A stretch of 64,000 nt of DNA from Clostridium sp. E02 (GCF_003833015.1 NZ_RJLQ01000015.1:62001-126000); one strand, 5' to 3'; positions 43,101 through 52,347 are shown, counted from the stretch's first letter. Made by a program: numbers and translations. The notes: generated by a model from the letters alone, not told the origin.

Positions 43101-43331
43101 ATGCAAACAAATCATGAATTCAGTATTGGAAAGCTTTTAGAAAGTATGAGTAAAGCTGAGTGCACATATCTTCAGCAGAACTACTATCTATGTGATTACT
43201 ATGACGAGGTTCTTGAAAAGCTCGAGCAAGTTTATAGCATTCTATACTCGTCAAAAATCCAGTCTTTAGGAGAAATTAAAAAAAATTTTAGCAAGCACCA
43301 AAAAAGGCAAAAAAACACTATGATTTTCTGA
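43101..43331 (+). CDS. Small hypothetical protein, 76 aa
   Basis: The frame encodes a helical, charged protein (KLLESMSKAECTYLQQNYYL, then EVLEKLEQVYSILYSSKIQS) with a Lys-rich end and a proper terminator. The start is uncertain: ATG at 43101 lacks a binding site, and a good site (GGAAAGGGGG) near 43058 serves an ATG at 43072 that stops after three codons. It may be a 5'-damaged gene. I do not recognise the family. Confidence 0.45.
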   Translation: MQTNHEFSIGKLLESMSKAECTYLQQNYYLCDYYDEVLEKLEQVYSILYSSKIQSLGEIKKNFSKHQKRQKNTMIF

Positions 43332-43342
43332 CAAAATAACAA

Positions 43343-43387
43343 GCCCCCAACTCCTTATAAATACTGTGGTTGAGGGCATTTTTTACT
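43343..43387 (+). terminator. Terminator after the small gene
   Basis: GCCCCCAAC and GTTGAGGGC pair with one mismatch, followed by a T run. Confidence 0.75.
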
Positions 43388-43444
43388 TAATTCAACTGCA
43401 AAAGTCAGGATATTACAAATGGAAGAATTTACAAGTATAAAAAA

Positions 43445-43505
43445 GTATCTCAACCAAGTTCCCGGCCAGAGAAGCTACGGAGATCGGGAAGATTGATTGA
43501 GATAC
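43445..43505. repeat. Recombinase-associated hairpin, copy 4
   Basis: GTATCTCAACCAAGTTCCCG pairs with the CGGGAAGATTGATTGAGATAC side. It lies directly after the stop of the recombinase fragment at 43508 and matches copy 2 closely. Confidence 0.8.
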
Positions 43506-43507
43506 TT

Positions 43508-43985
43508 TTATTTTATCTGCCGGAAGAAAATATCATCCAGTTTATACACATCTGCATCCATCATGCGGTACTGATTTGCCATTTTCACATAATCCCTGGT
43601 AGTCGTGTAATCACTATGACCAAGTATATCACGAAGAAATTCTAGGTTTCCACCACCGACCAGATAGGAGACAGCAAACGTATGTCTTAATAAATGCGGA
43701 TGCAACCTTTCGACACCCGTCCATTTCCTTATCCTGAAAAAGAGCTGTTTCAATACATTATAGTTGATCGCTTCTGATCCGTTTGTTTTAAGAATCAGTG
43801 CATCCATAGGTTTAACATCACGATAATCCAGATAACTGCGTAAGTATATTCGTAAATTCCGAGCCAGGGGAACGATACGGGACTTGTGATTTAAATAATC
43901 TCTGGTAGTCGTGTAATCACTATGACCAAGCATATCACGAAGAAATTCCAGGTTTCCACCGGCGACCAGATAGGAGACAGCAAAT
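43508..43985 (-). pseudogene. Chimeric tyrosine recombinase remnant
   Basis: Bases 43508-43892 encode the catalytic C-terminus intact (LLRHTFAVSYLVGGGNLEFL, then HSDYTTTRDYVKMAN and DDIFFRQIK). At 43893 the frame passes into about 93 bases (43893-43985) of a second copy of the box-II region (SYLVAGGNLEFLRDMLGHSD), so the HSDYTTTRDY motif occurs twice in one frame. No N-terminal domain is present. It repeats the copy at 41965-42310 with about 90 percent identity by eye. Confidence 0.85.
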
Positions 43986-44063
43986 TGCCAGGGCTTATAG
44001 ATGCAGAATAAACCAATATGGAAAGATACTTATATTTACAGTAAGCTGAATAAAAAACAAAAC

Positions 44064-44101
44064 TTGACACATTGAATTCTAATTGTTAGAATTCAATGTG
44101 T
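44064..44101 (+). promoter_or_regulatory. Promoter with perfect MarR-type operator
   Basis: TTGACA (44064-44069), a 17-base spacer and TAGAAT (44087-44092) form a strong promoter. The inverted repeat ACACATTGAATTCTAA (44067-44082) and TTAGAATTCAATGTGT (44086-44101), with a 3-base spacer, is perfect and covers the spacer and -10. The downstream MarR protein very likely represses its own operon here. Confidence 0.85.
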
Positions 44102-44123
44102 TATTAAAAAGGAGAGGAGACTT

Positions 44124-44534
44124 ATGTATCATAAATTAATGATGGAAAATCAATCAATGTTTATCAAAAAAGTATTTGAACAATTGCGAGATCGACATCT
44201 CTCAGTGGGACAACCTAAGATATTAGAATACTTATTTGAACATGATGGATCGGTGCAAAAAGAAATTGCAATGGCATGCAGAATTGAACCGGCAACCGTA
44301 ACGAGTCTGTTATTCCGTATGGAGAAAAACGGCATGATTGAGCGAAAAACACGAAACGATAATCGCAGATATTTATATGTATTTTTAACAGATAAAGGAA
44401 AATACGAAGCTGATTATGTGAAAAAAGCGTTCGATACCTTAGAAGGCATTGTATTAAATGATTTTACAGACAAAGAAAAAAAGCAGTTTATAGAATATTT
44501 GAAACGCGCAAATAAGAATTTAAAGGAAGTGTGA
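44124..44534 (+). CDS. MarR-family transcriptional regulator
   Basis: This 136-aa winged-helix regulator has the recognition region IEPATVTSLLFRMEKNGMIE and the wing RKTRNDNRRYLYVFLTDKG. Flanking helices for dimerisation are complete. GGAGAGGAGA lies just upstream of ATG. It sits behind a perfect palindromic operator and is translationally linked to the membrane-kinase fusion gene, so it probably senses a ligand relevant to that protein. Confidence 0.9.
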   Translation: MYHKLMMENQSMFIKKVFEQLRDRHLSVGQPKILEYLFEHDGSVQKEIAMACRIEPATVTSLLFRMEKNGMIERKTRNDNRRYLYVFLTDKGKYEADYVKKAFDTLEGIVLNDFTDKEKKQFIEYLKRANKNLKEV

Positions 44535-44536
44535 TT

Positions 44537-45814
44537 TTGAACAAAAGAGAATTGACAAAACGCTATTTAGTTTTTTTGATTGGATTGTATATCAATTCAT
44601 TCGGAGTGAGTTTTATTACAAAGGCAGATCTTGGCACATCACCGATATCAAGTATTCCTTACGTATTAAGTCTTTGGTTTATTCCAACATTAGGACAGTT
44701 TACAATCGTATTTAGCCTAGCATTAATTGCATTGCAAATTGCAATACTTGGTAAAAAATTTCAAAAGGTACAGCTATTGCAAATACCTGTGTCAATTGCA
44801 TTTGGATATTTTATTGATGAATCCATGAATCTACTATCTTGGTTGGAACCAGATAAATATTACTTAAAGATTGTCTCCCTTCTAATTGGATGTGTGATAT
44901 TAGGATTTGGTGTATATCTAGAAGTGATTGCAGATGTAGTAATGCTTCCGGGTGAAGCCTTTGTAAAAGCAGCAACACAGAGAATAAAGGCAGAATTTGG
45001 AACGACGAAAGTATGTTTTGATGCATCTATGACAGCAATAGCAGGAATTGTTTCCGTGGTTCTATTTCATAGAATTAATGGAGTCCGTGAAGGTACCATT
45101 ATTGCAGCAGCAATAGTTGGATTGATTGCAAGATTTTTTGGAAGAGAACTAAGTTTATTAACAAACATTTTATTCCCCGTAAAAACGGATATAAATATTA
45201 ATACGGAAAAGTCAGAGCAGGATCCCTTGGTTATTACCATTGGTCGTGAGTACGGAAGTGGTGGGAGAGAAATTGGTAAGCTGGTAGCAAGTAAACTTGG
45301 GATTGCTTATTATGACGATGAACTAATATATCAAGTTGCAAAAGAAAATGGTTATTCAGATGAATTTGTGCGAAACAACGAGCAAAAATTGACACATAGT
45401 TTTCTCTATGATTTATATACGCAAAATTATGCTTATATAAATGGGGAAGAAGGAAAGTTTGATGCATTATTTCATGCAGAAGTAAGAACAATTAAAGAAA
45501 TTGCAGCAAAAGAATCTTGTGTCATTATAGGAAGAATTGCGAACTTTATCTTAGCAGAGCAAAAAAATACATTTAATGTATTTGTCTATTCAGATATAGA
45601 TTCAAAAACTAAACATGTGATGGAACGCGAAAGCCTAAATAAAAATGAAGCTGAGAAGAAAATAAAAAAGGCAGAGACAGAGCGGAAAAATTACTGTAAA
45701 CATTTTATGGGAAAAGAATGGGGTATGGCAAATGCTTATGACTTATCATTGAAGTCGGATTTATACGGAGTTGAAAAAACAGCAAAAATTATTATGGAAT
45801 TGGTAAAATATTAA
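44537..45814 (+). CDS. YczE-like membrane protein fused to a cytidylate kinase-like domain
   Basis: This 425-aa protein has an N-terminal half with about five to six membrane helices typical of the YczE/YitT-like group (FGVSFITKADLGTSPISSIP). Its C-terminal half (from about 228) is a cytidylate kinase-like P-loop domain (VITIGREYGSGGREIGKLVA). Later motifs include CVIIGRIANFILAE and a LID-like Arg/Lys-rich region. TTG at 44537 lies 7 bases after AAAGGAAG; GTG at 44531, overlapping the MarR stop, is the alternative. The kinase may phosphorylate a nucleotide or act as a sensor for the membrane part. Confidence 0.8.
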   Translation: MNKRELTKRYLVFLIGLYINSFGVSFITKADLGTSPISSIPYVLSLWFIPTLGQFTIVFSLALIALQIAILGKKFQKVQLLQIPVSIAFGYFIDESMNLLSWLEPDKYYLKIVSLLIGCVILGFGVYLEVIADVVMLPGEAFVKAATQRIKAEFGTTKVCFDASMTAIAGIVSVVLFHRINGVREGTIIAAAIVGLIARFFGRELSLLTNILFPVKTDININTEKSEQDPLVITIGREYGSGGREIGKLVASKLGIAYYDDELIYQVAKENGYSDEFVRNNEQKLTHSFLYDLYTQNYAYINGEEGKFDALFHAEVRTIKEIAAKESCVIIGRIANFILAEQKNTFNVFVYSDIDSKTKHVMERESLNKNEAEKKIKKAETERKNYCKHFMGKEWGMANAYDLSLKSDLYGVEKTAKIIMELVKY

Positions 45815-45872
45815 AACAGCAAATTCCGACAAAACTCCGAAAGTCTAAGAAGTGTTGAATACAAAGGACGGT

Positions 45873-45912
45873 AAAGGTTTTGTCGTTAATATCATAAAAC
45901 GACAAAACCTTT
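45873..45912 (+). terminator. Strong hairpin after the MarR operon, probable terminator
   Basis: AAAGGTTTTGTCGTT (45873-45887) and AACGACAAAACCTTT (45898-45912) form a perfect 15-base stem. The T run after it is short. Confidence 0.6.
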
Positions 45913-46053
45913 CAAAGGTATAGAGCGTGATTGATTGTGAAATGATATAAATAATTTCACCAGGAATTAAATTGTTAGGGCCAACTCTAAAGCTATATAA
46001 AAATTCTTAGCTTGATGTGTACGTTCTTCTGTGTCACCTAGAACTCTTCGGTC

Positions 46054-46668
46054 CTATACCTCCAAGCCAAAATGATCAGAAACTAAATTAACAAAATCTT
46101 TTATCTCTATTTGACCATCGTTAACAAACGAGAGATATCTGTTTTCCCCACATTGACGTATTACTTCTTCTGCAAACAAAAAATCTCGATCCATCCAATT
46201 TTTGAAAGCCCTTTGAACATCACTACATCCATTTAACACAAAACGAACCCATTCTCTTTGCATATAATGTCTAATCTGAAAGTCTTTTGTCGGTGTGATT
46301 GCTACATATCGATTCCATGGGATGTACTTTTTAATCATTAGATTTGGTAAATACGCAGCTCCTTCTGTAAGAATGTCCTTCCCCCCACAGATTGCCTCCA
46401 AATCATGTAGAATAAAATCAAATATCTCCTCATAAAACTGTAATTCTTCTTTACATTGTAATATAGGTTCCCTCATCCAAGTTTCTTCAGGAGTCATTTT
46501 ATTCTGCTTTACGCATAGTTCCAAATTCAACAAGGCTCCGTTATTTGTATACTTCTCTAAATAATCATCCACTTTAAAATAATACAGTCCATATTTGTTT
46601 GATAAAATCTCTGCTATTGTGCTTTTACCGCTACATGGTGAACCACCAATCCAGTATATTTTTGTCAT
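46054..46668 (-). CDS. P-loop kinase-like NTPase
   Basis: This 204-aa protein has a Walker A motif at the extreme N-terminus (WIGGSPCSGKSTIAEILS) and an acidic YYFKVDDYLEKY segment, with LTEGAAYLPNLM in the middle. The pattern is that of small-molecule kinases related to adenylate/shikimate or zeta-toxin-like kinases. The substrate is unknown. AGGAGG lies 7 bases upstream. It stands alone, with other genes pointing away or separated. Confidence 0.75.
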   Translation of the reverse strand: MTKIYWIGGSPCSGKSTIAEILSNKYGLYYFKVDDYLEKYTNNGALLNLELCVKQNKMTPEETWMREPILQCKEELQFYEEIFDFILHDLEAICGGKDILTEGAAYLPNLMIKKYIPWNRYVAITPTKDFQIRHYMQREWVRFVLNGCSDVQRAFKNWMDRDFLFAEEVIRQCGENRYLSFVNDGQIEIKDFVNLVSDHFGLEV

Positions 46669-46867
46669 ATAAAACCTCCTGAAATTTAATTGATTTCATA
46701 GTTTAATGACATTGTCCAAATATCCATTTAAAGACCTCCATTACATTAGTATTTTCTTTTTAAATTTCTTTCGGTACTTTATAAAACGCACGTGACACGT
46801 TATGTAAAAACTCTGTATTATAATTATATTATAGATGAAAAAAATTACAAGTATGAAATATTTTTAA

Positions 46868-46903
46868 TGTAAAAAAACTACCAGCTTATCACTGATAGTT
46901 TTA
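46868..46903 (-). terminator. Terminator after the DUF1189 gene
   Basis: On the minus strand AAAACTATCAG pairs with CTGGTAGTTTT (one G-T pair), followed by T residues. It resembles the terminator at 40788 in sequence. Confidence 0.75.
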
Positions 46904-46922
46904 GATGTTTATAATTATTTGC

Positions 46923-47717
46923 TTATTCTGAAACAAATTCAATGGGTTTTTGTAAATCAGACTCCTTCATCTTTTGAATAGCAAGTACAATATAGAGTAC
47001 TGAAATTCCAAAATTAATGATTCCGAACATTGGTATGGAAAACGGCAGAAAAGATACAATTGCCTTAATCAGTAAAGGCAGTGTTCTGGCATAAACCCCC
47101 ATCTGATACAACTGTCCAAAGGTCAGGCGGTACTTCATACAAGAGGCAACTATCATCCCAATCAGGGCAACAATAAGTACTCCAAAGAAAAACAATGCCG
47201 TCATGAATAAAAATGCCAGAATCATATATGCAACTACAATCAGATAAACACTTGGAGTCCATCGCTGAAGCATCTCCCTGCTGTAATTTATGTCAAATTC
47301 GGAAAAGTGTTTTCCCATAATTTCACCTTTACTTTTTACAATGATTTTTTCCGAATCCACCAAGATTACCTGGTAATAATCAGAAATATAGTTCCCGATC
47401 TCATCTACATCATAAAAATAGTTATCTAGCGAGGTGTCGATATAAATATACGTACCGCCGTCTTCGTATTCGATGGGATGCTCAACCCAAAGCGTTCCGT
47501 TGTTCAACTCAAAATCAGGAACATAATCTTCTATAATTTTCCCAAATCCACCTGTTTTGAACTGAAATCTTGCAAATGGAACAATCATGGTCAGAAAAAA
47601 ATATAGGACCATAAGAACAACTCCGGCTAAAAAAACTTTGCGGCGTTTATTTTTTATAAATTCCTTGAAGCTTTTAAAATCGTAAAGAGATAATAGAAGT
47701 TCCTTAAATAGATTCAT
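46923..47717 (-). CDS. DUF1189-like integral membrane protein
   Basis: This 264-aa protein has an amphipathic N-terminus (FKELLLSLYDFKSFKEFIKN), one membrane segment (about 28-48), an extracytoplasmic loop with TLWVEHPIEYEDGGTYIYID, and four further membrane segments. The topology and the loop match DUF1189. The start at 47717 has GGGAGG at good spacing; it lies 16 bases after the neighbouring gene, so the two form an operon. Function is unknown. Confidence 0.75.
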   Translation of the reverse strand: MNLFKELLLSLYDFKSFKEFIKNKRRKVFLAGVVLMVLYFFLTMIVPFARFQFKTGGFGKIIEDYVPDFELNNGTLWVEHPIEYEDGGTYIYIDTSLDNYFYDVDEIGNYISDYYQVILVDSEKIIVKSKGEIMGKHFSEFDINYSREMLQRWTPSVYLIVVAYMILAFLFMTALFFFGVLIVALIGMIVASCMKYRLTFGQLYQMGVYARTLPLLIKAIVSFLPFSIPMFGIINFGISVLYIVLAIQKMKESDLQKPIEFVSE

Positions 47718-47733
47718 TTTTATCTTTCCTCCC

Positions 47734-48213
47734 TTAGTATTGTGCCAGTGCAAGTACAATTCCAATAACAATAATATAAGTCAAAACCAGCACCACAATA
47801 TCCAGAGCCACCCTTGCAACTATATGGATTTTTTTGTTGGAAGAAATTGAAACGGTTGCAGAACATCCAATTAATCCAATTATCGCGCCCAGTAAACCAT
47901 TTATTAGATTTATCATGTGCAATGCCATAAAAACATAGGCCCATTTAGGAATATGAACAGGAACGTATATTTCGCCAGTAGCACAGTCCTTTTCGTCGAT
48001 GACCAGCTTGGTGCCCCCAATTAGGGAACTTATAATCAACATAGCCTTTTTTGTTCCAATATCTACGCCATATGTCGTTTGAAACCACTTATGCTTAACA
48101 AGGAGGTTCCTCAGCTTAAACTTTTCATTATTCACAAGAACTCTACTCCCCTTTAGCTTAACCTCATATTCTTTTTCATCAACCTTTACTTTCCATACTT
48201 TACTCATACTCAT
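47734..48213 (-). CDS. Membrane protein with N-terminal beta domain, hypothetical
   Basis: This 159-aa protein has a soluble N-terminal beta-rich domain (residues about 5-85: VWKVKVDEKEYEVKLKGSRV, then WFQTTYGVDIG) and two membrane segments (about 92-118 and 133-156). The beta pattern loosely recalls the repeat of FAIM-like proteins, but I cannot confirm that. It is co-transcribed with the DUF1189 gene. Function is unknown. Confidence 0.6.
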   Translation of the reverse strand: MSMSKVWKVKVDEKEYEVKLKGSRVLVNNEKFKLRNLLVKHKWFQTTYGVDIGTKKAMLIISSLIGGTKLVIDEKDCATGEIYVPVHIPKWAYVFMALHMINLINGLLGAIIGLIGCSATVSISSNKKIHIVARVALDIVVLVLTYIIVIGIVLALAQY

Positions 48214-48855
48214 GTGTCCCTTCTCTTATGTTTTTATACAGGGATATTTTACCATAGAAAGAAGAAAAGGAGAACAGTACAAGCATAATATGGCTAAGAA
48301 TATGTAATACTTACCTTATAAGGAATCATGCCTTGCTAATTCCAGTAAATGATCTTTTAAATTTTCCCACCAGTTGGTCGTTTGAGCTTATTATAATAGG
48401 AAGAAAAGCGATTAAAATTAAAATGAAATTGACCACAGCATTTGTGAGTTTTGTTAGTCGTAACTTGATAAGGTTTATAATTGATTGCCTTTTTTTATAG
48501 GGAATTGTATATTATTAGATAAGCGTTAGGTACTAATGACGATGAAAAATAAAAACATAAAAAAAACACTGGCAATATTCACAAATTATTGCAAAAATTT
48601 TCTACATATAACCTAGAAAAATATGCGGTTCTGGCGTAAGTTTACGGTTTGTTTACATTTTAGGTTAAAAATTTAATAATAATTTCAGAATTTAAGAGGG
48701 TAAAATTGTTCCAAATGTTCAAACAATTAAGGGGAAAGAGTGGATGTCATAGAATGGGCAAAAAGTTGACAAATTTTTTAGATAAAAGTATGATACACCA
48801 TATAGGAAACACATTGTATGCGTTTTAATACAATGATAAGTCTCTAAGAAAGGAA
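48214..48855. other. Non-coding region of 642 bases, very AT-rich
   Basis: It lies between the divergent membrane-protein operon and the ATP synthase operon. Its right end carries the atp promoter. A minus-strand stretch at 48316-48385 reads TTNWWENLKDHLLELARHDSL before a stop and may be the last piece of a lost gene. Otherwise I see nothing in it. Confidence 0.6.
48766..48794 (+). promoter_or_regulatory. Promoter of the F-type ATP synthase operon
   Basis: TTGACA (48766-48771), a 17-base spacer and TATGAT (48789-48794) lie about 60 bases before atpB. Confidence 0.85.
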
Positions 48856-49551
48856 GTGAGCATTACGGAGGAGTTGGCAGAGAAGTTATTAGAGGAACTG
48901 AACTGCGAAACGGTTTTTACCATTCCCATATTTGGCGGAATTCCAGTCGCGGAATCCGTAGTGGTAACATGGATCATCATGGTAGCGCTGGTTCTTCTTT
49001 CCATTATTTTGGTAAGGAATCTAAAGGTTGAGAATCCAGGCAGGAAGCAACAGGTGTTGGAAATGGCCATTGGCGGACTTTACAATTTTTTTGAAGGTCT
49101 GATTGGAGAGGAAGGAAGACGTTATATCCCTTATCTCATTTCTGTGGCAATCTATATTGGTGTGGCCAATTTGATCGGCTTGATTGGTTTTAAACCGCCA
49201 ACCAAGGATTTAAACGCCACCGCAGCGCTTGCTATAATGAGCATTGTGCTGATCGAATATTCGGGGGTTCACAAAAAAGGTGGCAAGGAATTTCTAAAAA
49301 GCTTAGCAGAGCCTATGCCTATGTTACTCCCAATGAATATTCTGGAACTTTTTATCCGGCCGCTATCTTTGTGTATGCGGTTGTTCGGAAATGTATTAGG
49401 GGCATTTGTAGTTATGGAGCTGATTAAGTTAGTAGTAGCTCCGATTATACCTATTCCATTTTCTATGTATTTTGATATTTTTGATGGTTTAATCCAAGCG
49501 TATGTGTTTGTATTTTTAACCAGTCTTTTTATGAGAGAAGCACTGGAATAA
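48856..49551 (+). CDS. atpB: F-type ATP synthase subunit a
   Basis: This 231-aa membrane subunit forms the ion half-channels. It has about five helices, and the key Arg is in SLCMRLFGNVLGAFVVM, followed by GLIQAYVFVFLTSLFM at the end. The GTG at 48856 is only about one base from AAGGA; no better in-frame start is visible, so the exact start is uncertain. It opens the operon, with no atpI gene before it. Confidence 0.92.
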   Translation: MSITEELAEKLLEELNCETVFTIPIFGGIPVAESVVVTWIIMVALVLLSIILVRNLKVENPGRKQQVLEMAIGGLYNFFEGLIGEEGRRYIPYLISVAIYIGVANLIGLIGFKPPTKDLNATAALAIMSIVLIEYSGVHKKGGKEFLKSLAEPMPMLLPMNILELFIRPLSLCMRLFGNVLGAFVVMELIKLVVAPIIPIPFSMYFDIFDGLIQAYVFVFLTSLFMREALE

Positions 49552-49576
49552 CAGGAAAAGAAAAGGAGATTACATT

Positions 49577-49795
49577 ATGTTTGCAGCAATAGGAGCAGGA
49601 ATCGCAGTACTTACAGGTTTAGGAGCAGGAATCGGAATCGGAATTGCAACATCAAAGGCAACAGACGCAATTGCCAGACAGCCAGAGGCAGAGGGTAAGA
49701 TCAGCAAGATGCTGTTACTTGGTTGTGCACTTGCAGAGGCAACTGCCATCTATGGTTTCGTAGTAGCCATTCTTATCATTTTATTCCTTAAATAA
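49577..49795 (+). CDS. atpE: F-type ATP synthase subunit c
   Basis: This 72-aa rotor subunit has a single hairpin with the loop ARQPEAEG and the ion-binding Glu in ALAEATAIYGFV. In sodium-type c subunits (Ilyobacter) a Gln in helix 1 and Ser after the Glu bind Na+. Here the aligned positions are Ile (GIGIGIA) and Ala (EAT), which points to H+ coupling. Confidence 0.95.
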   Translation: MFAAIGAGIAVLTGLGAGIGIGIATSKATDAIARQPEAEGKISKMLLLGCALAEATAIYGFVVAILIILFLK

Positions 49796-49845
49796 AAAGA
49801 ATTTCTAGAACATGGAAAAAAATATTAGAAAGGCAGGCGATACAG

Positions 49846-50346
49846 ATGCTTAGACTGGATATGAACTTTGTGTACAATATCGTGAATCTCATCGTCCTGT
49901 ACCTTCTGCTGAGACATTTCCTGATACAGCCAGTTATGAATGTTATAAACAAACGGCAGGCAATGATTGATCAGAGCATGAATCAAGCGAAATCAATGGA
50001 AGGTCAGGCGACTGTTTTGAAAAAGCAGTATGAAGAGAAACTGGCGGGTTCCCAAGAAGAGGGTTCTAAGTTGGTGGAAGAAGCAAAGGTTCAGGCAAAA
50101 AACCAGTATGACCGGATCGTGAAAGAGGCAGAAGATCAGGCAGCACGGGTGATGGATCAGGCTTCAAAAAAAGCAGAAGCTGATCAACAAAAAGCCATGC
50201 GAGAAGCAGAGGCAAAAGTCGCAAGCTTAGTTATGGCAGCTGCAGCGAAGGTAGTGGGCAAGGAAGTAAATGCCATGGAAAACCGTTCCCTATATGACTC
50301 GTTTTTAGCAGAAGCAGGTGATTTACATGACGCAGGCAGCAATTAA
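49846..50346 (+). CDS. atpF: F-type ATP synthase subunit b
   Basis: This 166-aa stator subunit has one N-terminal membrane segment (FVYNIVNLIVLYLLLRHF) followed by a long charged, Ala-rich coiled coil (EEAKVQAKNQYDRIVKEAED). Its end overlaps the start of atpH by 20 bases. The length is typical. Confidence 0.93.
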   Translation: MLRLDMNFVYNIVNLIVLYLLLRHFLIQPVMNVINKRQAMIDQSMNQAKSMEGQATVLKKQYEEKLAGSQEEGSKLVEEAKVQAKNQYDRIVKEAEDQAARVMDQASKKAEADQQKAMREAEAKVASLVMAAAAKVVGKEVNAMENRSLYDSFLAEAGDLHDAGSN

Positions 50347-50830
50347 TTATGGGCAGGTGCTGTATGAATGTTCGATTCCCCAGACGGTAGTGGAGGAAAC
50401 GGCTTTGACACTTAAAACCGTACCGGAACTAAAACAGGCACTTAACAGCCCTGTGATAAAAAAAAGTGCCAAACACCGGATCATTGACCGGATATTTGAT
50501 GAAAAGATCAGAGTCTTTTTAAAGGTTTTGGTTGATCGACGGGATATGGATCTGGTCGATCACATATTTGAAGCATGGCATAGTTTCGTCTGCGAAAAGG
50601 AAGGGATCTTAATGGCATCCCTTTCTTATGTAACAGAACCGGAAGAGGAACAGCTTCGGGAAATTAAAGCAATGCTTTGCAAGAAATATGATAAAAAGGA
50701 TGTGAGATTCCGTTTGATTGAAGATAAAACATTAATCGGCGGATTTATCCTTCGTGTAGGTGATATAGAGACTGACTGGAGTTTAAAGGGACGTCTGAAA
50801 CAATTAGAAGAAAAAATAATGCGGAGGTGA
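50327..50830 (+). CDS. atpH: F-type ATP synthase subunit delta
   Basis: This protein of about 167 aa has the N-terminal helical domain and conserved C-terminal segment ([20 protein letters not shown], then [10 protein letters not shown]). The ATG at 50327 lies inside the end of atpF; an in-frame GTG at 50318 is the alternative. The TGA overlaps the ribosome binding site of atpA, so translation is coupled. Confidence 0.92.
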   Translation: MTQAAINYGQVLYECSIPQTVVEETALTLKTVPELKQALNSPVIKKSAKHRIIDRIFDEKIRVFLKVLVDRRDMDLVDHIFEAWHSFVCEKEGILMASLSYVTEPEEEQLREIKAMLCKKYDKKDVRFRLIEDKTLIGGFILRVGDIETDWSLKGRLKQLEEKIMRR

Positions 50831-50835
50831 AAAAC

Positions 50836-52344
50836 GTGGCTTCCATCAATTCAGATGAGATTATTTCTATATTGAGAAGTGAAATTGAAGATTATGACGC
50901 ACATGCCAGAGATCAGGAAGTTGGAACGGTATTAAGTGTCGGCGACGGCATTGCCACCGTTTATGGAATTGATCATGCGATGTACGGCGAAATTGTAATT
51001 TTCGATAGTGGAATTAAAGGTATGGTTCAGGATATTAGAAGAGAAGATATCGGATGCATTCTCTTTGGTTCAGACCGTGAGGTTAAAGAAGGCAGTAAAG
51101 TAACGAGAACAAAGAAACGTGCCGGGATTCCGGTAGGCGATCATTTTATTGGAAGAGTGGTCAATGCCCTTGGTGGTCCCATAGATGGGAAAGGAGATAT
51201 ACCATCAGACGCATATCGTCCAATTGAGAACGAAGCTCCGGGAATTATTGATAGAAAGAGCGTATCGGTTCCCATGGAGACAGGTATTCTTGCAATTGAT
51301 TCCATGTTTCCCATCGGTCGGGGACAGAGAGAATTAATTATTGGAGATCGTCAGACGGGTAAGACTTCCATCGCCATAGATGCAATCTTAAACCAGAAGG
51401 GGAAAGATGTAGTCTGCGTTTATGTAGCGATTGGACAAAAAGCATCAACCGTGGCTAAAATTGTAAATAACTTAAGCCAGTACGGTGCTATGGAGTATAC
51501 CGTAGTGGTAGCCTCTTCTGCAAGTGAACCAGCACCTTTGCAGTATATCGCACCTTATTCTGGTACTTCTATTGCGGAGTATTTTATGAATGAAGGAAAA
51601 GATGTATTGATCGTATATGATGATCTATCCAAGCACGCAGTAGCCTATCGTGCTCTGTCACTGCTTTTAGAGCGTTCACCAGGACGTGAGGCTTATCCAG
51701 GGGATGTATTCTATCTTCATTCCAGACTATTGGAGCGTTCCAGCCGTTTAAACGATGAAAAGGGTGGAGGTTCGATCACAGCTCTTCCTATTATTGAGAC
51801 TCAGGCAGGTGATGTATCTGCTTATATTCCTACGAATGTTATATCCATTACAGATGGACAGATTTTCTTAGAGAGTGATCTGTTTTTCTCGGGTATGCGA
51901 CCAGCTGTCAATGTAGGTTTGTCTGTATCTAGAGTTGGTGGTGCTGCCCAGACAAAAGCCATGAAAAAGGCGGCAGGAAGTATTCGTATTGATTTGGCGC
52001 AGTGCCGGGAGATGGAAGTATTTACTCAGTTTAGTTCGGATCTTGATGCGGCAACAAAGGAGCAGATTCAGTATGGTAGAGGCTTAACGGAATTGTTAAA
52101 ACAGCCACTTGCCCACCCGATGAGTCTTCATGCCCAGGTCATCAGTCTTGTGGTTGCAAACAATCGGCTGTTACTTGATGTGGAAGTATCAAAGATCAAA
52201 GAGTATCAGAATGAGCTTTTGGAGTATTTTGACAGCGTTCATCCAGAGATTGTAAAGGAAATTGAAGAGAAAAAGACACTTTCTGACGAGCTGAAGGCTA
52301 AGATCGTTGATGCAGCAGCTGAATTCAAACAGAAACGGGTGTAA
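50836..52344 (+). CDS. atpA: F-type ATP synthase subunit alpha
   Basis: This 502-aa non-catalytic nucleotide-binding subunit has Walker [10 protein letters not shown] and the motif [20 protein letters not shown]. The alpha signature [14 protein letters not shown] is present. The GTG at 50836 lies 8 bases after GGAGG and is preferred over the GTG at 50827 that overlaps the binding site. Confidence 0.95.
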   Translation: MASINSDEIISILRSEIEDYDAHARDQEVGTVLSVGDGIATVYGIDHAMYGEIVIFDSGIKGMVQDIRREDIGCILFGSDREVKEGSKVTRTKKRAGIPVGDHFIGRVVNALGGPIDGKGDIPSDAYRPIENEAPGIIDRKSVSVPMETGILAIDSMFPIGRGQRELIIGDRQTGKTSIAIDAILNQKGKDVVCVYVAIGQKASTVAKIVNNLSQYGAMEYTVVVASSASEPAPLQYIAPYSGTSIAEYFMNEGKDVLIVYDDLSKHAVAYRALSLLLERSPGREAYPGDVFYLHSRLLERSSRLNDEKGGGSITALPIIETQAGDVSAYIPTNVISITDGQIFLESDLFFSGMRPAVNVGLSVSRVGGAAQTKAMKKAAGSIRIDLAQCREMEVFTQFSSDLDAATKEQIQYGRGLTELLKQPLAHPMSLHAQVISLVVANNRLLLDVEVSKIKEYQNELLEYFDSVHPEIVKEIEEKKTLSDELKAKIVDAAAEFKQKRV

Positions 52345-52347
52345 GAT

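Noticed and set aside
40620-43505. CRISPR array from the repeated hairpins
   Set aside because: The four copies are irregularly spaced, hundreds of bases apart, and flank recombinase ends; no cas genes are present.
38702-48213. Intact integrative element or prophage at tRNA-Lys
   Set aside because: No intact integrase, no structural or conjugation genes, and no clear att repeat of the tRNA end at the far border were found; only remnants are present.
48316-48385. Gene on the minus strand ending TTNWWENLKDHLLELARHDSL
   Set aside because: Two stop codons lie immediately upstream and no start is available; at most a very short remnant.
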